Below the pieces are notes generated by a model, which searched no databases, was not told the DNA's origin, and saw nothing but the letters and a program-made list of their open reading frames with translations. A stretch of 64,000 bases of DNA, taken from NCBI GenBank assembly GCA_008828725.1, contig MEHQ01003109.1:124001-188000 (forward strand). Reading direction: 5' to 3'. The position numbers were made by a program, and so were the translations under genes. The DNA comes from Saccharina japonica (lineage: Eukaryota > Sar > Phaeophyceae > Laminariales > Laminariaceae). Positions 14,301 to 24,000 of this stretch are shown piece after piece. Each line of letters starts with the position of its first letter. Positions within the stretch are counted from its first letter, which is position 1.

Positions 14301-15142
14301 TCCTCAGGTTCAATGGTTCATTCAATNCGCGCTCCATCCTGACATTGTAGGGATGGGAGGGTCTATGATCATGCGACTACGGCCATGCATGACAATGACA
14401 ATGCCTACAGGTCCCCCCCCCCTCCCCCGCGAAGTGACGAGGTGTTTGGCCTGACCTCAAACCAACGCACGCTGCTTGTGTCCTCGTTACAGACGCGAGT
14501 TACCCCTCCCCCCCTCTCCGGCCGTGAAGGGCGAGATGCTTGCTTAGTATCAAACCAACGCACGCTTCTTAGAGTCGCCTGGTATCGAATCAATGCAAAG
14601 TACTTACGGCCACCTGCCTTGTCTCAAACCCACGCAAACTGCTGATAACCGCCTGCCTGGTCTCATAGCAGCGCACACTGCTGATGCCCGCCTGTCTGGT
14701 CTCAATCAAACGCGCAGTGCTTATTATGGCCGCGTGCTCTCTGCAACCCTGATCGGTCAGGCAACGGCTTGGCTGACTATAAGTCGCCGACGAGCTATTA
14801 GTTGGCTAGGTATTACGGTTGCAGTAGTTGCGTGCGGTATTTTGCGGGGTCCTGCGTCTTTGTATCCCGATTGGCTCGTTTGTGGCTGGACGCGTGCTTT
14901 TTATTGATAAAACTTGAGTCAGTTAGTTTGGCTTTGCTTTCACCACCCAGCTAACAACTATAGCCGCGATATCATTATTGATGCTATTAATAGCAAGTCA
15001 ACTCACAACCCTACTGAACGGCTGCTGCTTTCTTCCGCCGCAGGACTTTGCTGGGTCCGCCAAAGTGTACCCGGACTTGGGGGAAGAAGGCGGTGTCCAA
15101 GTGCGCGCGGAGGAGCTATTGGCGTTCATGGGGCCACGATAG
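2284..15142 (+). CDS. CbbY-like HAD-superfamily hydrolase (5' end missing)
   Basis: This gene encodes a haloacid-dehalogenase-fold phosphatase of the CbbY/phosphoglycolate-phosphatase-like group, which in plants and algae is often plastid-targeted and acts on sugar phosphates. Exons that join in frame are 2284-2382, 3142-3261, 4808-4906, one of three copies (7158-7345, 8056-8243 or 10194-10381), 11863-11959 and 15044-15142 (stop TAG). Together they give 233 residues. Seen in order: a cap-domain start with LHREAYNAVF and WSPEYYDGLQNK, then VGGGKPKMRYYF, DRKTNIYKEF with LRPGIQRLI, HAD motif II in ICSAST, motif III lysine in PQRKPDP, motif IV in VIEDSLIGLKAA, and a C-terminal helix ending FMGPR. 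Motif I (DxDxV) and any transit peptide are absent from the window. The exact substrate cannot be read from sequence. Family assignment is firm; completeness is not. Confidence 0.85.
3142..3261 (+). CDS. HAD hydrolase exon with GGGKPKMRYYF
   Basis: This exon has 40 codons between a CAG acceptor and a gtcagg donor, phase 0 at both ends. It encodes VGGGKPKMRYYFGENGWP, the signature of the plant and algal CbbY-like cap domain, and ends in LIDSLQ, which runs straight on into the DRKTNIYKEF exon. Confidence 0.85.
4808..4906 (+). CDS. HAD hydrolase exon DRKTNIYKEF...LRPGIQRLI
   Basis: This exon has 33 codons, with a CATCAG acceptor and a gtgagt donor, phase 0 at both ends. The LRPGIQRLIDE helix is the usual one just before the strand carrying HAD motif II. 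Confidence 0.85.
5059..5328. mobile_element. Family B element, copy 1
   Basis: The copy starts GACGCGTGGTACGATAGAGG and ends CTATCGTAGCATGCGTC, imperfect inverted ends shared with five other copies in the window. The interior has the family landmarks: AAACGTTTTCTGAATG, CTTAACCCAAAATCGTCGGA, GTGGGATTGTTCATCGG and CCAAAATCAGTTTTT. It lies in a HAD-gene intron and has no coding capacity. I read it as a non-autonomous DNA transposon. Confidence 0.65.
5385..6205. repeat. Tandem repeat, unit about 60-70 bases
   Basis: The repeated core is TCTAATTCCAAGT followed by a CCCCAAAACGTGTGTGC-like segment and then GTTGTAACG, drifting between copies. It fills the intron upstream of the triplicated exon. A short stretch of the same unit is at about 40618-40705, inside the PLP gene. 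Confidence 0.75.
7158..7345 (+). CDS. HAD hydrolase exon 5, copy a
   Basis: The exon has 188 bases, acceptor TTCCCAG and donor gtgaga, entering in phase 0 and leaving in phase 2. It encodes GGKMAICSASTKDACL (motif II), the helix LGQENLDKFD, then GDDVPQRKPDPMIYH (motif III lysine). It ends in PPER, whose last codon is completed by the exon at 11863. Copies b and c differ at very few positions, for example GACGTG here against GACGTC in both others. Confidence 0.75.
7540..7612. mobile_element. Family C fragment (right end)
   Basis: CATTCAAATAGGATTTTATT, then CCAAATTGAATTTTT and CTTCGTTAAGATGGGCCC, is the right half of a family C element. It sits directly before copy 2 of the exon triplication. 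Confidence 0.55.
8056..8243 (+). CDS. HAD hydrolase exon 5, copy b
   Basis: This is the same 188-base exon as copies a and c, with acceptor TTCCCAG intact and the reading frame open. The sequence diverges at once after the donor (gtgacc instead of gtgaga), making this the weakest of the three donors. Because 188 is not a multiple of three, joining two copies would break the frame, so at most one can be used per transcript. Confidence 0.6.
8733..8926. mobile_element. Family C palindromic MITE, copy 1
   Basis: The ends are TTAGGGCCCGT and CGTTAAGGGCCC. The inner arms are AAATCCGCTTTTCATTG and CAATGAAAAGCGGATTT, flanking a loop that contains CAAGATCATAATCTTTGG. No coding capacity. Almost the whole element can fold into one hairpin. 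Confidence 0.75.
8927..9055. mobile_element. Family C MITE, partial copy 2
   Basis: It begins ATTAAGGGCCCGTATTTAACG directly after copy 1 and carries the left arm (CGCTTTTCATTGGTCAACAC) and the loop. The right arm is lost, replaced by unrelated sequence from about 9056. Confidence 0.6.
9695..9762. mobile_element. Family C fragment (right end)
   Basis: The same right-hand fragment as at 7540-7612 lies just before copy 3 of the exon triplication. It shows that the fragment was duplicated together with the exon unit. Confidence 0.55.
10194..10381 (+). CDS. HAD hydrolase exon 5, copy c
   Basis: This is the third 188-base copy, with acceptor TTCCCAG and donor gtgaga. It is the closest copy to the next exon (11863) and has both splice sites in consensus form, so it is the simplest choice for the mature message. 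In sequence it resembles copy b within the exon and copy a after it. Confidence 0.7.
10455..10691. mobile_element. Family B element, copy 2
   Basis: It starts ATGCGTGCTACGATACAGG and ends CTACCGTAGCATGCGTC. The interior has AATCCAAAAATCGTCGGA and CCAAAATCAGTTTTTGGG. It follows exon copy c directly, and its left end also follows exon copy a. Confidence 0.65.
11125..11227. mobile_element. Family A MITE, copy 1
   Basis: A ~103-base element with ends TACGGGGGATCATAGTAAAT and ATTTACTACGGCCCCCCGTA and a centre containing CCTATATATTTACC and TTTACTAACAAA. It lies in the left arm of the palindrome. Confidence 0.85.
11863..11959 (+). CDS. HAD hydrolase exon 6 (motif IV)
   Basis: The exon has 97 bases with acceptor TTTTTTTCAG and donor gtttgt. 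One base completes the split arginine codon, then CMVIEDSLIGLKAALGAN supplies HAD motif IV (the ED pair for Mg2+) and CVITYTESTKSQ follows. It lies in the left palindrome arm. Confidence 0.85.
13131..13227 (-). pseudogene. Inverted duplicate of HAD exon 6
   Basis: This is the mirror copy of 11863-11959 in the right palindrome arm, with the acceptor-like CAG and the donor position preserved. It lies antisense to the gene, so it cannot be spliced into the sense message. A nascent transcript could pair the two copies. Confidence 0.8.
13863..13965. mobile_element. Family A MITE, copy 2 (mirror of copy 1)
   Basis: This is the same element as at 11125-11227, carried into the right arm by the palindrome. 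The outer ends TACGGGGGGCCGTAG and CCCCCGTA are intact. Confidence 0.85.
14440..14760. repeat. Minisatellite, unit about 50 bases
   Basis: The units are built on GGTCTCAAACCAACGCACGC followed by TGCTGAT and GCCGCCTGCCT-like segments. About six drifting copies occupy the intron before the last HAD exon. Confidence 0.7.
15044..15142 (+). CDS. HAD hydrolase terminal exon
   Basis: The exon has 32 codons plus TAG, following a GCCGCAG acceptor. It encodes DFAGSAKVYPDLGEEGG and ends LLAFMGPR. In the family this is the C-terminal strand-helix where the effect of predicted DADLV is followed by the end of the protein. Phase 0 matches exon 6. Confidence 0.8.
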   Translation, partial: DFAGSAKVYPDLGEEGGVQVRAEELLAFMGPR

Positions 15143-15385
15143 ATGCTCGCCGCCGACGCACCATCGATGGGTAGCGCCGCAGGCTTCCTTTGCGGCGTCG
15201 ATTATAGAGGGTGAAAAGCTTAAGTTAACCCCCTTTAACCCCTTAAGAACTGGTCCCACGTATTTGGGGAAACACGACTTTGAAGTAGTGTCGGGTAAGT
15301 TTTGCAGTTCTGAATGGGTTACCACTGCTTTAGAGCTGCGCCCACGTTTGTAGGGACACACTACTTGGAATTAGTGTGGGGTTAT

Positions 15386-15716
15386 GACGCTTGCTACGAA
15401 AGGGGGGTATATAGTAGCACATTTTGACCGAAGTATTTTCGACTGGGGTGGAAGTCTTTACCTTAGGAAGTATCACCCGGTGTGATATGTGTATCCCATT
15501 TGTGTTGCACAACATTATTCGTTGTACACCTAGACCATGGGGTTGTTGTTGATCCGGTAAAGCCTACATATTTATCAAACCTCGGTTTTGACTTACGAAT
15601 AGTATGGAGCTCCTCAAGTGACCGCCCTCAGAAAATGACAGGTGCGCGGGCCCCCTACCTTAAGGTAGAATGCTTGATATCATATCATACCTTGCCATTT
15701 GTGCTTGGCATGCGCT
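15386..15716. mobile_element. Family B element, diverged copy 3
   Basis: It begins GACGCTTGCTACGAAAGG, contains TTTGACCGAAGTATTTTCGA, CCTCGGTTTTGACTTA and GAGCTCCTCAAGTGACC, and ends near GGCATGCGC. It is the most eroded copy. Confidence 0.45.
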
Positions 15717-17240
15717 AGAGCTTTTTGTCAAGGGGTAGAGGAGCAAAATTAGAGGTGCTTCCAAACGGTTGGTCCCGTGGGGAGGAGACATGGTCTCATA
15801 GTGTAATATTAAGTAGTACTATCATAGTTCGTAGTCTGCTGGAATGGACAGGTGAACTTGCGTCGTCGTTTTCGTTTTTTTTTTTAATGATGAGGAACAC
15901 GACATACTTGAGACTCTTGAAGTCAACCTGGCTGAGGACCAAAAGAGAAAACAAAATATACCTACGAGCACTTTGCGCACGCAGCATAAGGAGCGGCCGA
16001 TGATAACTCGCCTTGCACAGAACGAGATGGCACGAAATCTTGGAGGCTGTATGCATCATTGCTCTGACAGTGACCATTGGCAAGGCTGAGAGACGCTGAC
16101 GAACGGTGTCTGGACCTATCGCCCGAAATGCGACAGTCTCACCAATTTCTGTTTGTTGTTTCCAAACTTTTTGTTTGTTCTCGAGTTTACCGTACGAGTA
16201 TGTATTCAGGATCGGTCCTGGAATTTATTTATGTTCTTTGTTTCTTCGATTTGTCCAAAAACGAAAGTGCTGCTTTGCGCACGCAGCAGCATCCGCGACC
16301 GATTATAACTCGCCTTAGACGGAACTGGATGGTTTTCTTGCTGCACGCACGACCTCTTGGTATTTGCAAGTCGCACTGCACCAATTCAACAACGTGTCTT
16401 CTATCTGATTACACTTTCGTCTGATCTACTTCCTTGAACGAGCGTAGCGAACGGCGTATAGCCGCCCGCGAAGCGCAGCCTTGTACACCCTACTCAACAC
16501 ACCCTTGAAGGTCTTGGTTGTACATGAGCTAATTGGAACTCCGATGAAGGTCTGAAAACCGTGGGCCTAGGCTCTTGCCTCGCCCTGAACCCCTGTTCCC
16601 TAACGAATATGCCTTCTAAGTAATACGCCATCCTTTCTCACATTCCTACATTACTATTCCCGGTCCTTTACAGAACTTCCAGAGAAGTTCCATAACACCA
16701 GCCCACCCCGATGACCCGAATAAAGCAGAACTGTATGAAGTCCGGGGAAACACCGATTCCACTGTAATTGGAAAAATAACGTGAACAGAAGATGCGACTC
16801 CTCAAAACCCACTCCCACACATCTGCCCTTCGCAGCTATGAAGCCTCCTCAAGGAATATCAAGAGGGAGGCAGGAAAGGAAGCCTACCGGTAAGGGGCTC
16901 GAAAAATGTCACACACCGAAGCTATCGTCACATCCTCAGCGGGGTGGGGGATGGGGGGGGGTGCATCCTTGAAAACAGAACAACACATGTTTCCGCCGCA
17001 TCCCCGGCTTGGGGGGGTGGGACGAGGATGCATTATGAACGCGGAAGAACACCAGCTTCCACTACATCCCCTCAGGGGGGGGGGGGCGGTGCGAAAAAAC
17101 GTGTATATGAAAAAACAGGGTCAACAGCCCTGTACCTCATTGTGAGCGGCCAATTTACCTTGATTACCCCCGGTGATGAGCAGAGGGGGGGGGGTCGAAC
17201 AGGGAAATATTGCGTGTGCCTAACAGGAAAGAAAGGCCGA
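15717..17240. other. No gene recognised
   Basis: No supported exon. 16900-17190 carries G-rich tracts separated by AACACATGTTTCC-like spacers, a degenerate repeat of about 70 bases built on CATCC...GGGGGG. No splice-compatible open frame stands out. Confidence 0.5.
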
Positions 17241-17479
17241 AACCGCTACGGTTGAACACGAGGCGGTCAAAACCCTGCCCACAAATCCTGGAGTGGTCTC
17301 ACAAAAACTGCCGGCGCGAGGCAAGAACACTGGGTAGTAGAAATCGGCACACGAATCGGAGTTGACGTCGTTCGCAACCCTGCAGAAACGACGTCGAAGC
17401 CGAACCGGACGCAACGGGATGACCCATGAAAAAACAGACCTAAAAACCCAGAAGAAAACGAACAAACGGTAAAACAATC

Positions 17480-17914
17480 GAGTTCAGTGTTGGTTTCCGC
17501 GATGATCCTACCCCGACTGCGGCGGACCAATTGGTGGCCGGTGATCTTCTCCGCTTTGGGTCGTTGGAGAGGTGCCGAAACGCCGTCCTTAGTGACACAA
17601 TACGAGGGGGCGTTCTTAGTGAAGTTGTTGAGCATGTATTGCGTCAGTCCCGCCTGTAAATGTTCGGGCATGCCGTCATATTGCTGTCGTGGGGGTTTTG
17701 CACAGGTCGTGCAGCGCGCTACGGAGAATCGGCGGTGTGCATCCCGGCCGGGCGTGCCCGAGGTCAGCTCGAAGTATAGGAGCATAGCACCAAGAGGAGA
17801 GAGGGCCGACCAACCAGTGTGTCGCCGAGAGAGCGAGAGCCCCTTCGTATTGCACCTTCCGTACGGCATCTGATTGACGTTGAGTCTTGTAAGAGGCCGT
17901 CCGATTGAGTGCAA
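17480..17914 (-). pseudogene. Possible retroelement fragment (chromodomain-like)
   Basis: An open minus-strand frame of 215 codons (17267-17914) contains a stretch that reads like protein: QQYDGMPEHLQAGLTQYMLN, then KNAPSYCVTKDGVSAPLQRP, then EKITGHQLVRRSRGRIIAET. The last part resembles the start of the chromodomain-like tail of integrases in Ty3/gypsy elements, but it runs into unrelated sequence after about residue 146. No reverse transcriptase or LTRs are seen nearby. I treat it as a decayed fragment; the assignment rests on memory of the family, not a search. Confidence 0.3.
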
Positions 17915-19068
17915 GGCTGGCCTTGGAAACGTTTGCGTCCGTTACGGCGTTCATTTTACGTATTGGTGGATAGTTACGGCCGTGTTGTATACATGCATGC
18001 GTTCACGCCTAACTTCGGATGGCAAATCGGGGAACCTGGGGTAAAGCGTCGGAAAGGTTGATGTTTCGGTGGGTGGTTCCCGCGAGAAAACTACGAGAAC
18101 ATGTTGCTCGCGCACGATGTCGTAGGAGCGCTGATGACGGTCCGTTACCAGTCTGCAATATGCGAGCTGACCACGAGACAAACTCTCTTGTCCGACGCCC
18201 ACGGCGCGGTAAACAAGAACCGTGAGAGGGAGACGTGGAAGCCTGCCCATCCATGTGGACCTTGATGGGAAGGAATCCATTGGCGGCGCTTGCCGAATTA
18301 TTGTGGGCAAAACAATCTACCAGGTACGTATGTAAGTTTGCGCATCCTCTGAGGATGTGGCCGTGTTGTTCCCGGGTGCTGCTGTCTTCGCGGACTCCAA
18401 CCAATCACCAATCGGCCAACTGGATTAGGGTTTCCACACCGTGTGAAGCCGTTCTGGCGCTCATTGACAAGAGCCAGCTTTTGCATCATATTGATTGTGC
18501 TTGGTACTCGATACAGCAGATCGTGTGATCCACGTGCACTCCATACCGCCGTTACCATTGGGGTGGTAGGAGCTGGTGGCTATTTTCGCACGCCAAGAAG
18601 CTTAAAAACCGCGTGCGAAAACCTTCGAGCAGAAGAACTAGAGACCGTTGGCCGAGCGTAGGCTACGCGGGACATCCCCCCTATGTATATGTATCCATCC
18701 CCTAAGCGGAATGTACGGGTTGATAAGGGAATACTGTTGGCAGTGTTGAAAGTGCCGTCGGCCGTAATTCGGCAGCAGCATTGACAGCAAACTTGTCCAC
18801 TTGTACGCGCGACGGATGCAACAGTCTGTGAGGAGCAGTCTCTAGTGCGTAGTGCTAGTAATGCATAGTAGGTGTTACGCCGGGGGGCGTGGGTGACCGG
18901 TAGGGGGAGGGGGAGATGGGGCGAAATAGTCGACGCTGATCGCGAGAAAGGGCATATAGGGCACCTTAAGTGGTGGGCCGACGAGTGAAGGAAAGAAGTG
19001 CGTAATAATGGTTCCAACGCGATAAAATTCTACCAGGTGTAGGCGAGGACTCTACACTCACCGCGGCA

Positions 19069-19089
19069 GGGGGGGGGGGGGGGGGGGGG
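19069..19089 (+). repeat. G21 homopolymer
   Basis: An uninterrupted run of 21 G. A second run of 12 G is at about 19200. Such tracts can form quadruplexes and are often misassembled. Confidence 0.9.
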
Positions 19090-19805
19090 CCATTACCGGT
19101 ATGTGGCCCCGGATCGGAGATACAGCGAAATATGACCATAAAGTTTTAGATATATAAGGGTAAGAACGAAAGGGCCAAGTGAAGGAATGTGTGGGGAGCG
19201 GGGGGGGGGGGGATATGGGGGGGGTCGACGCATTTTGCATGAAATGTAAAAACATGTATGCAGTGTATGCGTGGCAATGAAATCCGGATGAATGTGCTGT
19301 TTTGTTATATCCAAAGATCATAAACATCACAACACACTTTTCTTTGCTGTCATCCACCCCACGGAGCAACACACACTGCTGTAGGTCTAAAAAGTCTTGG
19401 GCGACATCACATACAAAAGTAAGAAAGAAAGGACATGGAACTCAGACAGAGAAGCTTATTCCCTTTGTCCTGCTTTGGCATCCTAAACCGCGTCCAGACT
19501 CCATCCCCACGAGTGTATAGGTGTGTGTTTTCTGTTGCCCCCCTCGCCCCCATGTTGCCGCTAGCGTCTTGGCTAAACTCAGCAGTTGGGGCTTGAAGTG
19601 GGGCACACTCCTTGAGATGGCGACCTGGGTGATCACACCGATCGAAACGATCTGCAACAACAACAAACAGCGTTTTCCTTCAGTGCACAGCTACGTAAGT
19701 ACTACTCTATAGTCGTACGAGTAGTGACATAGCGTATGGTATACCAGGTACAGTACCAGGTAACACGCAAGATAGCATACTACGTACACCCTCTGGGATG
19801 TATTC

Positions 19806-19950
19806 TCCAGACTGATTGATTCCCAAGAAACCACAACGAAAATTGCGTCGAAGGTCTCGGGAACGGTCTCGAGATCTGTCCACAGAGGCGCGTCGCTCAG
19901 CGTTCGCGCTCTCCCCGTCGTCGAAAAAAGCAGCTTGAGGACATTCGTCC
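19806..19950 (+). CDS. Possible exon of unknown gene
   Basis: After a CTCCAG acceptor an open frame reads LIDSQETTTKIASKVSGTV and LSVRALPVVEKSSLRTFV, ending at AG before gtcagt. No similarity is recognised. It lies about 0.9 kb upstream of the PLP gene start and could be a separate gene's exon or chance. Confidence 0.2.
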
Positions 19951-20060
19951 GAAGGTCAGTTATCTCAAGTCCTGCACGGTGTATAACATTTACTGCTGCT
20001 ATACGTACTGTGGTGCAAGCTCCAAGTACTCGTATACAACTACCTGATAACTAATATTTT

Positions 20061-20163
20061 AAGAGGGACCATAGTAAATAGGACCAAATATTGTTAGTAA
20101 AAATAGTAAATTATATAGGTTTTTGTGTTAACCGTAGGTCCTATTTACTATTGCCCCTCGTAA
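20061..20163. mobile_element. Family A MITE, copy 3
   Basis: It reads AGAGGGACCATAGTAAATAG at the left and CTATTTACTATTGCCCCTCG at the right, with TTATATAGGTTTTTGTG in the centre. It lies upstream of the PLP gene. Confidence 0.85.
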
Positions 20164-20784
20164 TTAATACTTTCATACTCGTCGTACAGACTACGAGTAC
20201 GACGCATACACGAAAGGTCTTACTTGTTTCGTAAAGTAATGGTAAGACAAGCCTTCGCATGGCGTTCGCCGCCAATGATCCGTTTATTTATTTTACTACT
20301 GTATAATACTCGGACGTAGTACTCGTAGGAGAAAGTGTTGGGGTAGCAAAAAGAGGACAGAAGAGACCGGTCTTCAGCGTTTTTGGACACGTCAAGGCGT
20401 AGTTTCCCCTTAATATACTAGTTTTAGTATGCGAGGGTGGTCAGTCAAGGAGTCAAACCGCGGTATCCTATTCTTCCCTTTGGGATACGTCAACTATGAG
20501 TATGACCAATAGATTGGTTTATACTACTTGTAATAAAGCGTCCAATTTGACGGTTTCGATTTAAAGAAAAAAGTGACCCTCCCCCCTCCCCCGCTGCTTT
20601 TGATTTTTGATTTTGTTCTCAACCCACAACCATTTTACAGCTCAAGCCTTCTCTCTGGCCTGGTCCCTCGGTGCTCTGAGCTCGCCAGCAAGCAAGCTGG
20701 TAGCACGCACGCTCCGAGAGCCCTGGTGGTGGGAGATAGTATAACTGTGACGAGCCCTGGTATAAGTCACCGTCAACGCTGAAC

Positions 20785-20835
20785 GCTGTCGCTGCTGCTG
20801 CTGCTGCTAAAAGCTGCTGCTGCTACTGCTGCAAG
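20785..20835 (+). repeat. GCT microsatellite in the putative 5' leader
   Basis: Runs of TGC/GCT triplets lie 40-90 bases upstream of the proposed start codon of the PLP gene. Confidence 0.7.
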
Positions 20836-20876
20836 CGCTACTACAAGTAGTTGGTGTAAAAGAACTTCTGTGGCCG

Positions 20877-21032
20877 ATGCGGATAATTTATAGGATGATG
20901 GTTGGAGTTTCGTCGTTGAGCGCTCGAGGAGCAGCGGGAGCTAGACTCCCCGCACGATTCGCCCCACCGAGTGTGAAAGCCTTCAGCGCCGTCGCGAGCA
21001 GCGCGTTTTCCACCACCATAATTAAACCGCAG
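20877..21032 (+). CDS. PLP gene exon 1, targeting-peptide-like
   Basis: It encodes MRIIYRMMVGVSSLSARG and on through ARLPARFAPPSVKAFSAVAS to KPQ, with a gtacgt donor. Its richness in Arg, Ser and Ala and lack of acidic residues are typical of organelle import signals. Downstream in-frame Met codons at 20895 and 20898 are also possible starts. Confidence 0.6.
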
Positions 21033-24000
21033 GTACGTGCAGTGGGACTGTCGATTCGTAAAGTGGACAAGTTTGATCCAAGTAGGCTCGTCGTCTGCGC
21101 TCTCTTTGTCGATTTTGCCCCTCGAGTGTGTGTATCTTCGTGTTTTGCCCTGGATCGGTATGGAACAAGCCCTCTGACTTGGGGCCGATCAGAAGCACCG
21201 ACTGGTAGACGCTCGTCTTTACGCTCTGCCTTTAGCTGCAAGCAGCCTTCCTGCCGGGGCGCTTCCACCTCGCCCGCAGCTCTCTAAGTTTTGTTCTCGT
21301 TGCTGAAATTGAATTGCGACGAACATTTCGAGCGCACACTTGTATGATAGCATCCTGATTCTCTCTGACTTCGTTCGTTCATGATTTAAACCGACACGCG
21401 CGGCTCGGCTCGTCTCTCTCCTTGAGAAAGCACGATGATTCGTCTCGCACGCATCGCTTGCTGTCTGTAAACACTACTCCTCCTACTACTGTTGGCGATC
21501 GGCAGGAACGGCCTGAGGTGTCCATACCTACACCGGAGAAGGACAGCAGAAGCGGCGGCGGTGTAATTTCGAGAAGAAGAGGAGATATTGACCATAACGG
21601 CCACCAAAGCTGGAAAGTTCAACAACAGCAGCAGCAGCACCATGAAGATGATGATGATGAGCTCCCTTCCGGAACAATCTCTGTTGGCCCAGAGCGATCG
21701 CGGATGCCTAGCAGGTAGGTCATGAGCGTAGAGCATACACTCGATCGACTACAACAAGAGGTATAAAGACGCGGTGATCGATCTAACTCGGTGAGGCGAG
21801 AGGTGTTTGGTGTGCGTATCATCGTGTGCCGACAGAAGAAGTGATGAGGAACGAATCGAATGTTCTGCCTAAAAATCACGAAACAAGAAGAAGCGGCACG
21901 TCGAACCTCCGTACTATCCATCGCGCAGCAGCACGTTATCTACGAACAGCAGTATACTACAGCAGTAGTGCCTGGTACTACTGTACGAGGACCAGGATAC
22001 CAGGCGTACTATTGGCAGAGAGTATGCTACGGGTATGATACCGCAGTTTTAGGTAGGATACGTTCGAGTGCATGGGATACGGACGCTTGGATTGTTTTTC
22101 GGCGGGAGAAAAAAACACAACAACGACCGACGAATAGCCTTTTCCTTCGTCGACCCAAGGTTGGTTGACCCTAAAGTTTAGAAGCAGCACCAGCAGCACC
22201 AGCAGCAGCACCAGCAGAGCAGGGTTTATAGCTGGAATTCGACCGATCGAACACGAGTCACGATCCCAGCTTCTCTCTGCGCATCTCACCCGGGTACGTC
22301 TGCGATGTATGTATGCCTCGTACCAGTACCACACTGCGGTATATCTCTCCTTGAAACTTAATTGGTTTACTCGTAGTCTTGATCGATCACGGAAGGTTGG
22401 GTGTGGTCGTTGTATAATTGGACCTGTGGTCACATAGTCGCATGTGGAATGGGCATGGTGGTGTGCCAGGTGCGTGGTGGGCTAGAGTTGTCTACGTAGC
22501 GTACGTAGCGTCGAGCACGCAGCAATCCTACGAGTGTTGGTACTGCTGTCCTCGAGAACCTTGCTTCCTACGAGTATACCCCTACCCTGAGCGCTAAGCA
22601 GCTACAACTACTGCTGCATGCTGCACAGAAGACTTGCACCATGGTCAATCGTCATCTTTGATAGATACAAGGCCGAGGGCCAAGGATACCTGCATAACAA
22701 ACAACAAGATCACAAGATACAAGATTCTCTGTCCACTCAGGTCTATTGGAGAATTTAAGATTTTGCCCCATGGTTGGTTTGTCGTTGGTCTGGTTTGGTG
22801 TTTGATGTTTGATGTCTGGTCTGCGAGCTGCGAGTCCCTTTCCTTCTTCTTTTCATCTCGTACTCGATTCGGTTGGTATTAATAATTGAATCTACGATGA
22901 TTTTGGATTCGGTTCTCTGTCTCGTAGTCTGTGCTCACACAAACATATTGTCTTCGTGGGAAGAGGAAGCCGGACGGACACTGGGCTGGGGTGTGTTGAT
23001 CACACACTACTGTTGTTTTTACGACAGGCCGGTATACATAGAGCATGCTGCAGTGTCCAAATACGTATCGACGTACTGTACGTAGTATATGATGCGACTA
23101 CAGTATACCAGGTACACATGAATATGTACCAGGTACGATTAAATTAAAATGTATTTCATCATTTGATGATGCGGCTTGCATTGTTTTGTTTGTGGTTGAT
23201 TTGAATACAGAGTACATGTATAAGTAGTTAATGCAGCTTACACGGTATAAGTAGCTTACACGGCTTCCACCCGGCAGCATGATCTAGATCACACGATACA
23301 CGTATTATATTATGCCCTAACATATCTAGCGTCCCGGTGATCTGTTCGATGTGCAATTATGCGATCATACAGATCATACAGATCATACCACAAAATATGA
23401 ACTTTTGATTCCAACCGTCGCTTTTTTTAACGTATTTCCTTCGTAGCCTATTTGTGCCTACTGCCCGCATTGCTTGTTGATTGCTTTGTGCTCTATCTGA
23501 TGACCAATCTGGTGGTGATCTGTCTGGTGATTTATCTGATGATCTATCTGGTATATGTCCGTTGGGACAACAGCATGTGCATGGTCGACACAACCTCGCA
23601 GCTGGAGTCGGCCGCACCGGAGCTGCTGCCGCTCTGGGTGAGGTACGGTCGACAATTGCCGGAGGAGCTCGCTCGTGATGTCAACTTCGGAGGGGTAAGT
23701 ACCCTAACATCCTAATCCTACCCCTATCCCTGACCCCAATCCCGAATTCCTGGGGAAACTCTCGGAATGCGTTGTAATGGGGAGTGTGTGTGCACTACAA
23801 TCAGTACCAGTATGTACTTGTATCAACCAAAAATGTACTTGACATCATGCACGCTCCAAGATAGATGTTGATCTCGTCTGGTAATCTATCCTATTTACAG
23901 AGGGCCATAGTAAATAGGACCGAATATTGTTAGTAAAAATAGGGAAATGTTTAGTTTTTTGTGTGTACCGTAGGTCCCATTTACTAGTATTTACTATGGT

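Larger units (their letters stand above)
10764..14326. repeat. 3.5-kb palindrome with 1.64-kb arms
   Basis: Arms 10764-12400 and 12688-14326 are reverse complements with few differences; matching positions sum to 25090 over almost the whole length. The loop of about 290 bases includes a C13-like tract near 12527. Each arm holds a family A MITE and a copy of HAD exon 6. The right arm ends at an ambiguous base (N at 14327), so an assembly artefact is possible. Confidence 0.9.

Noticed and set aside
17951-18404. Minus-strand frames of 119 and 131 codons and a plus-strand stretch LPIHVDLDGKESIGGACR before a gtacgt
   Set aside because: Frames compete on both strands, no family was recognised, and no neighbouring exon could be joined.
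19442-19666. Minus frame SIGVITQVAISRSVPHFK and plus frame GTLLEMATWVITPIETICNN over the same bases
   Set aside because: Both look slightly protein-like, but neither has splice partners or a motif, so I could not choose.
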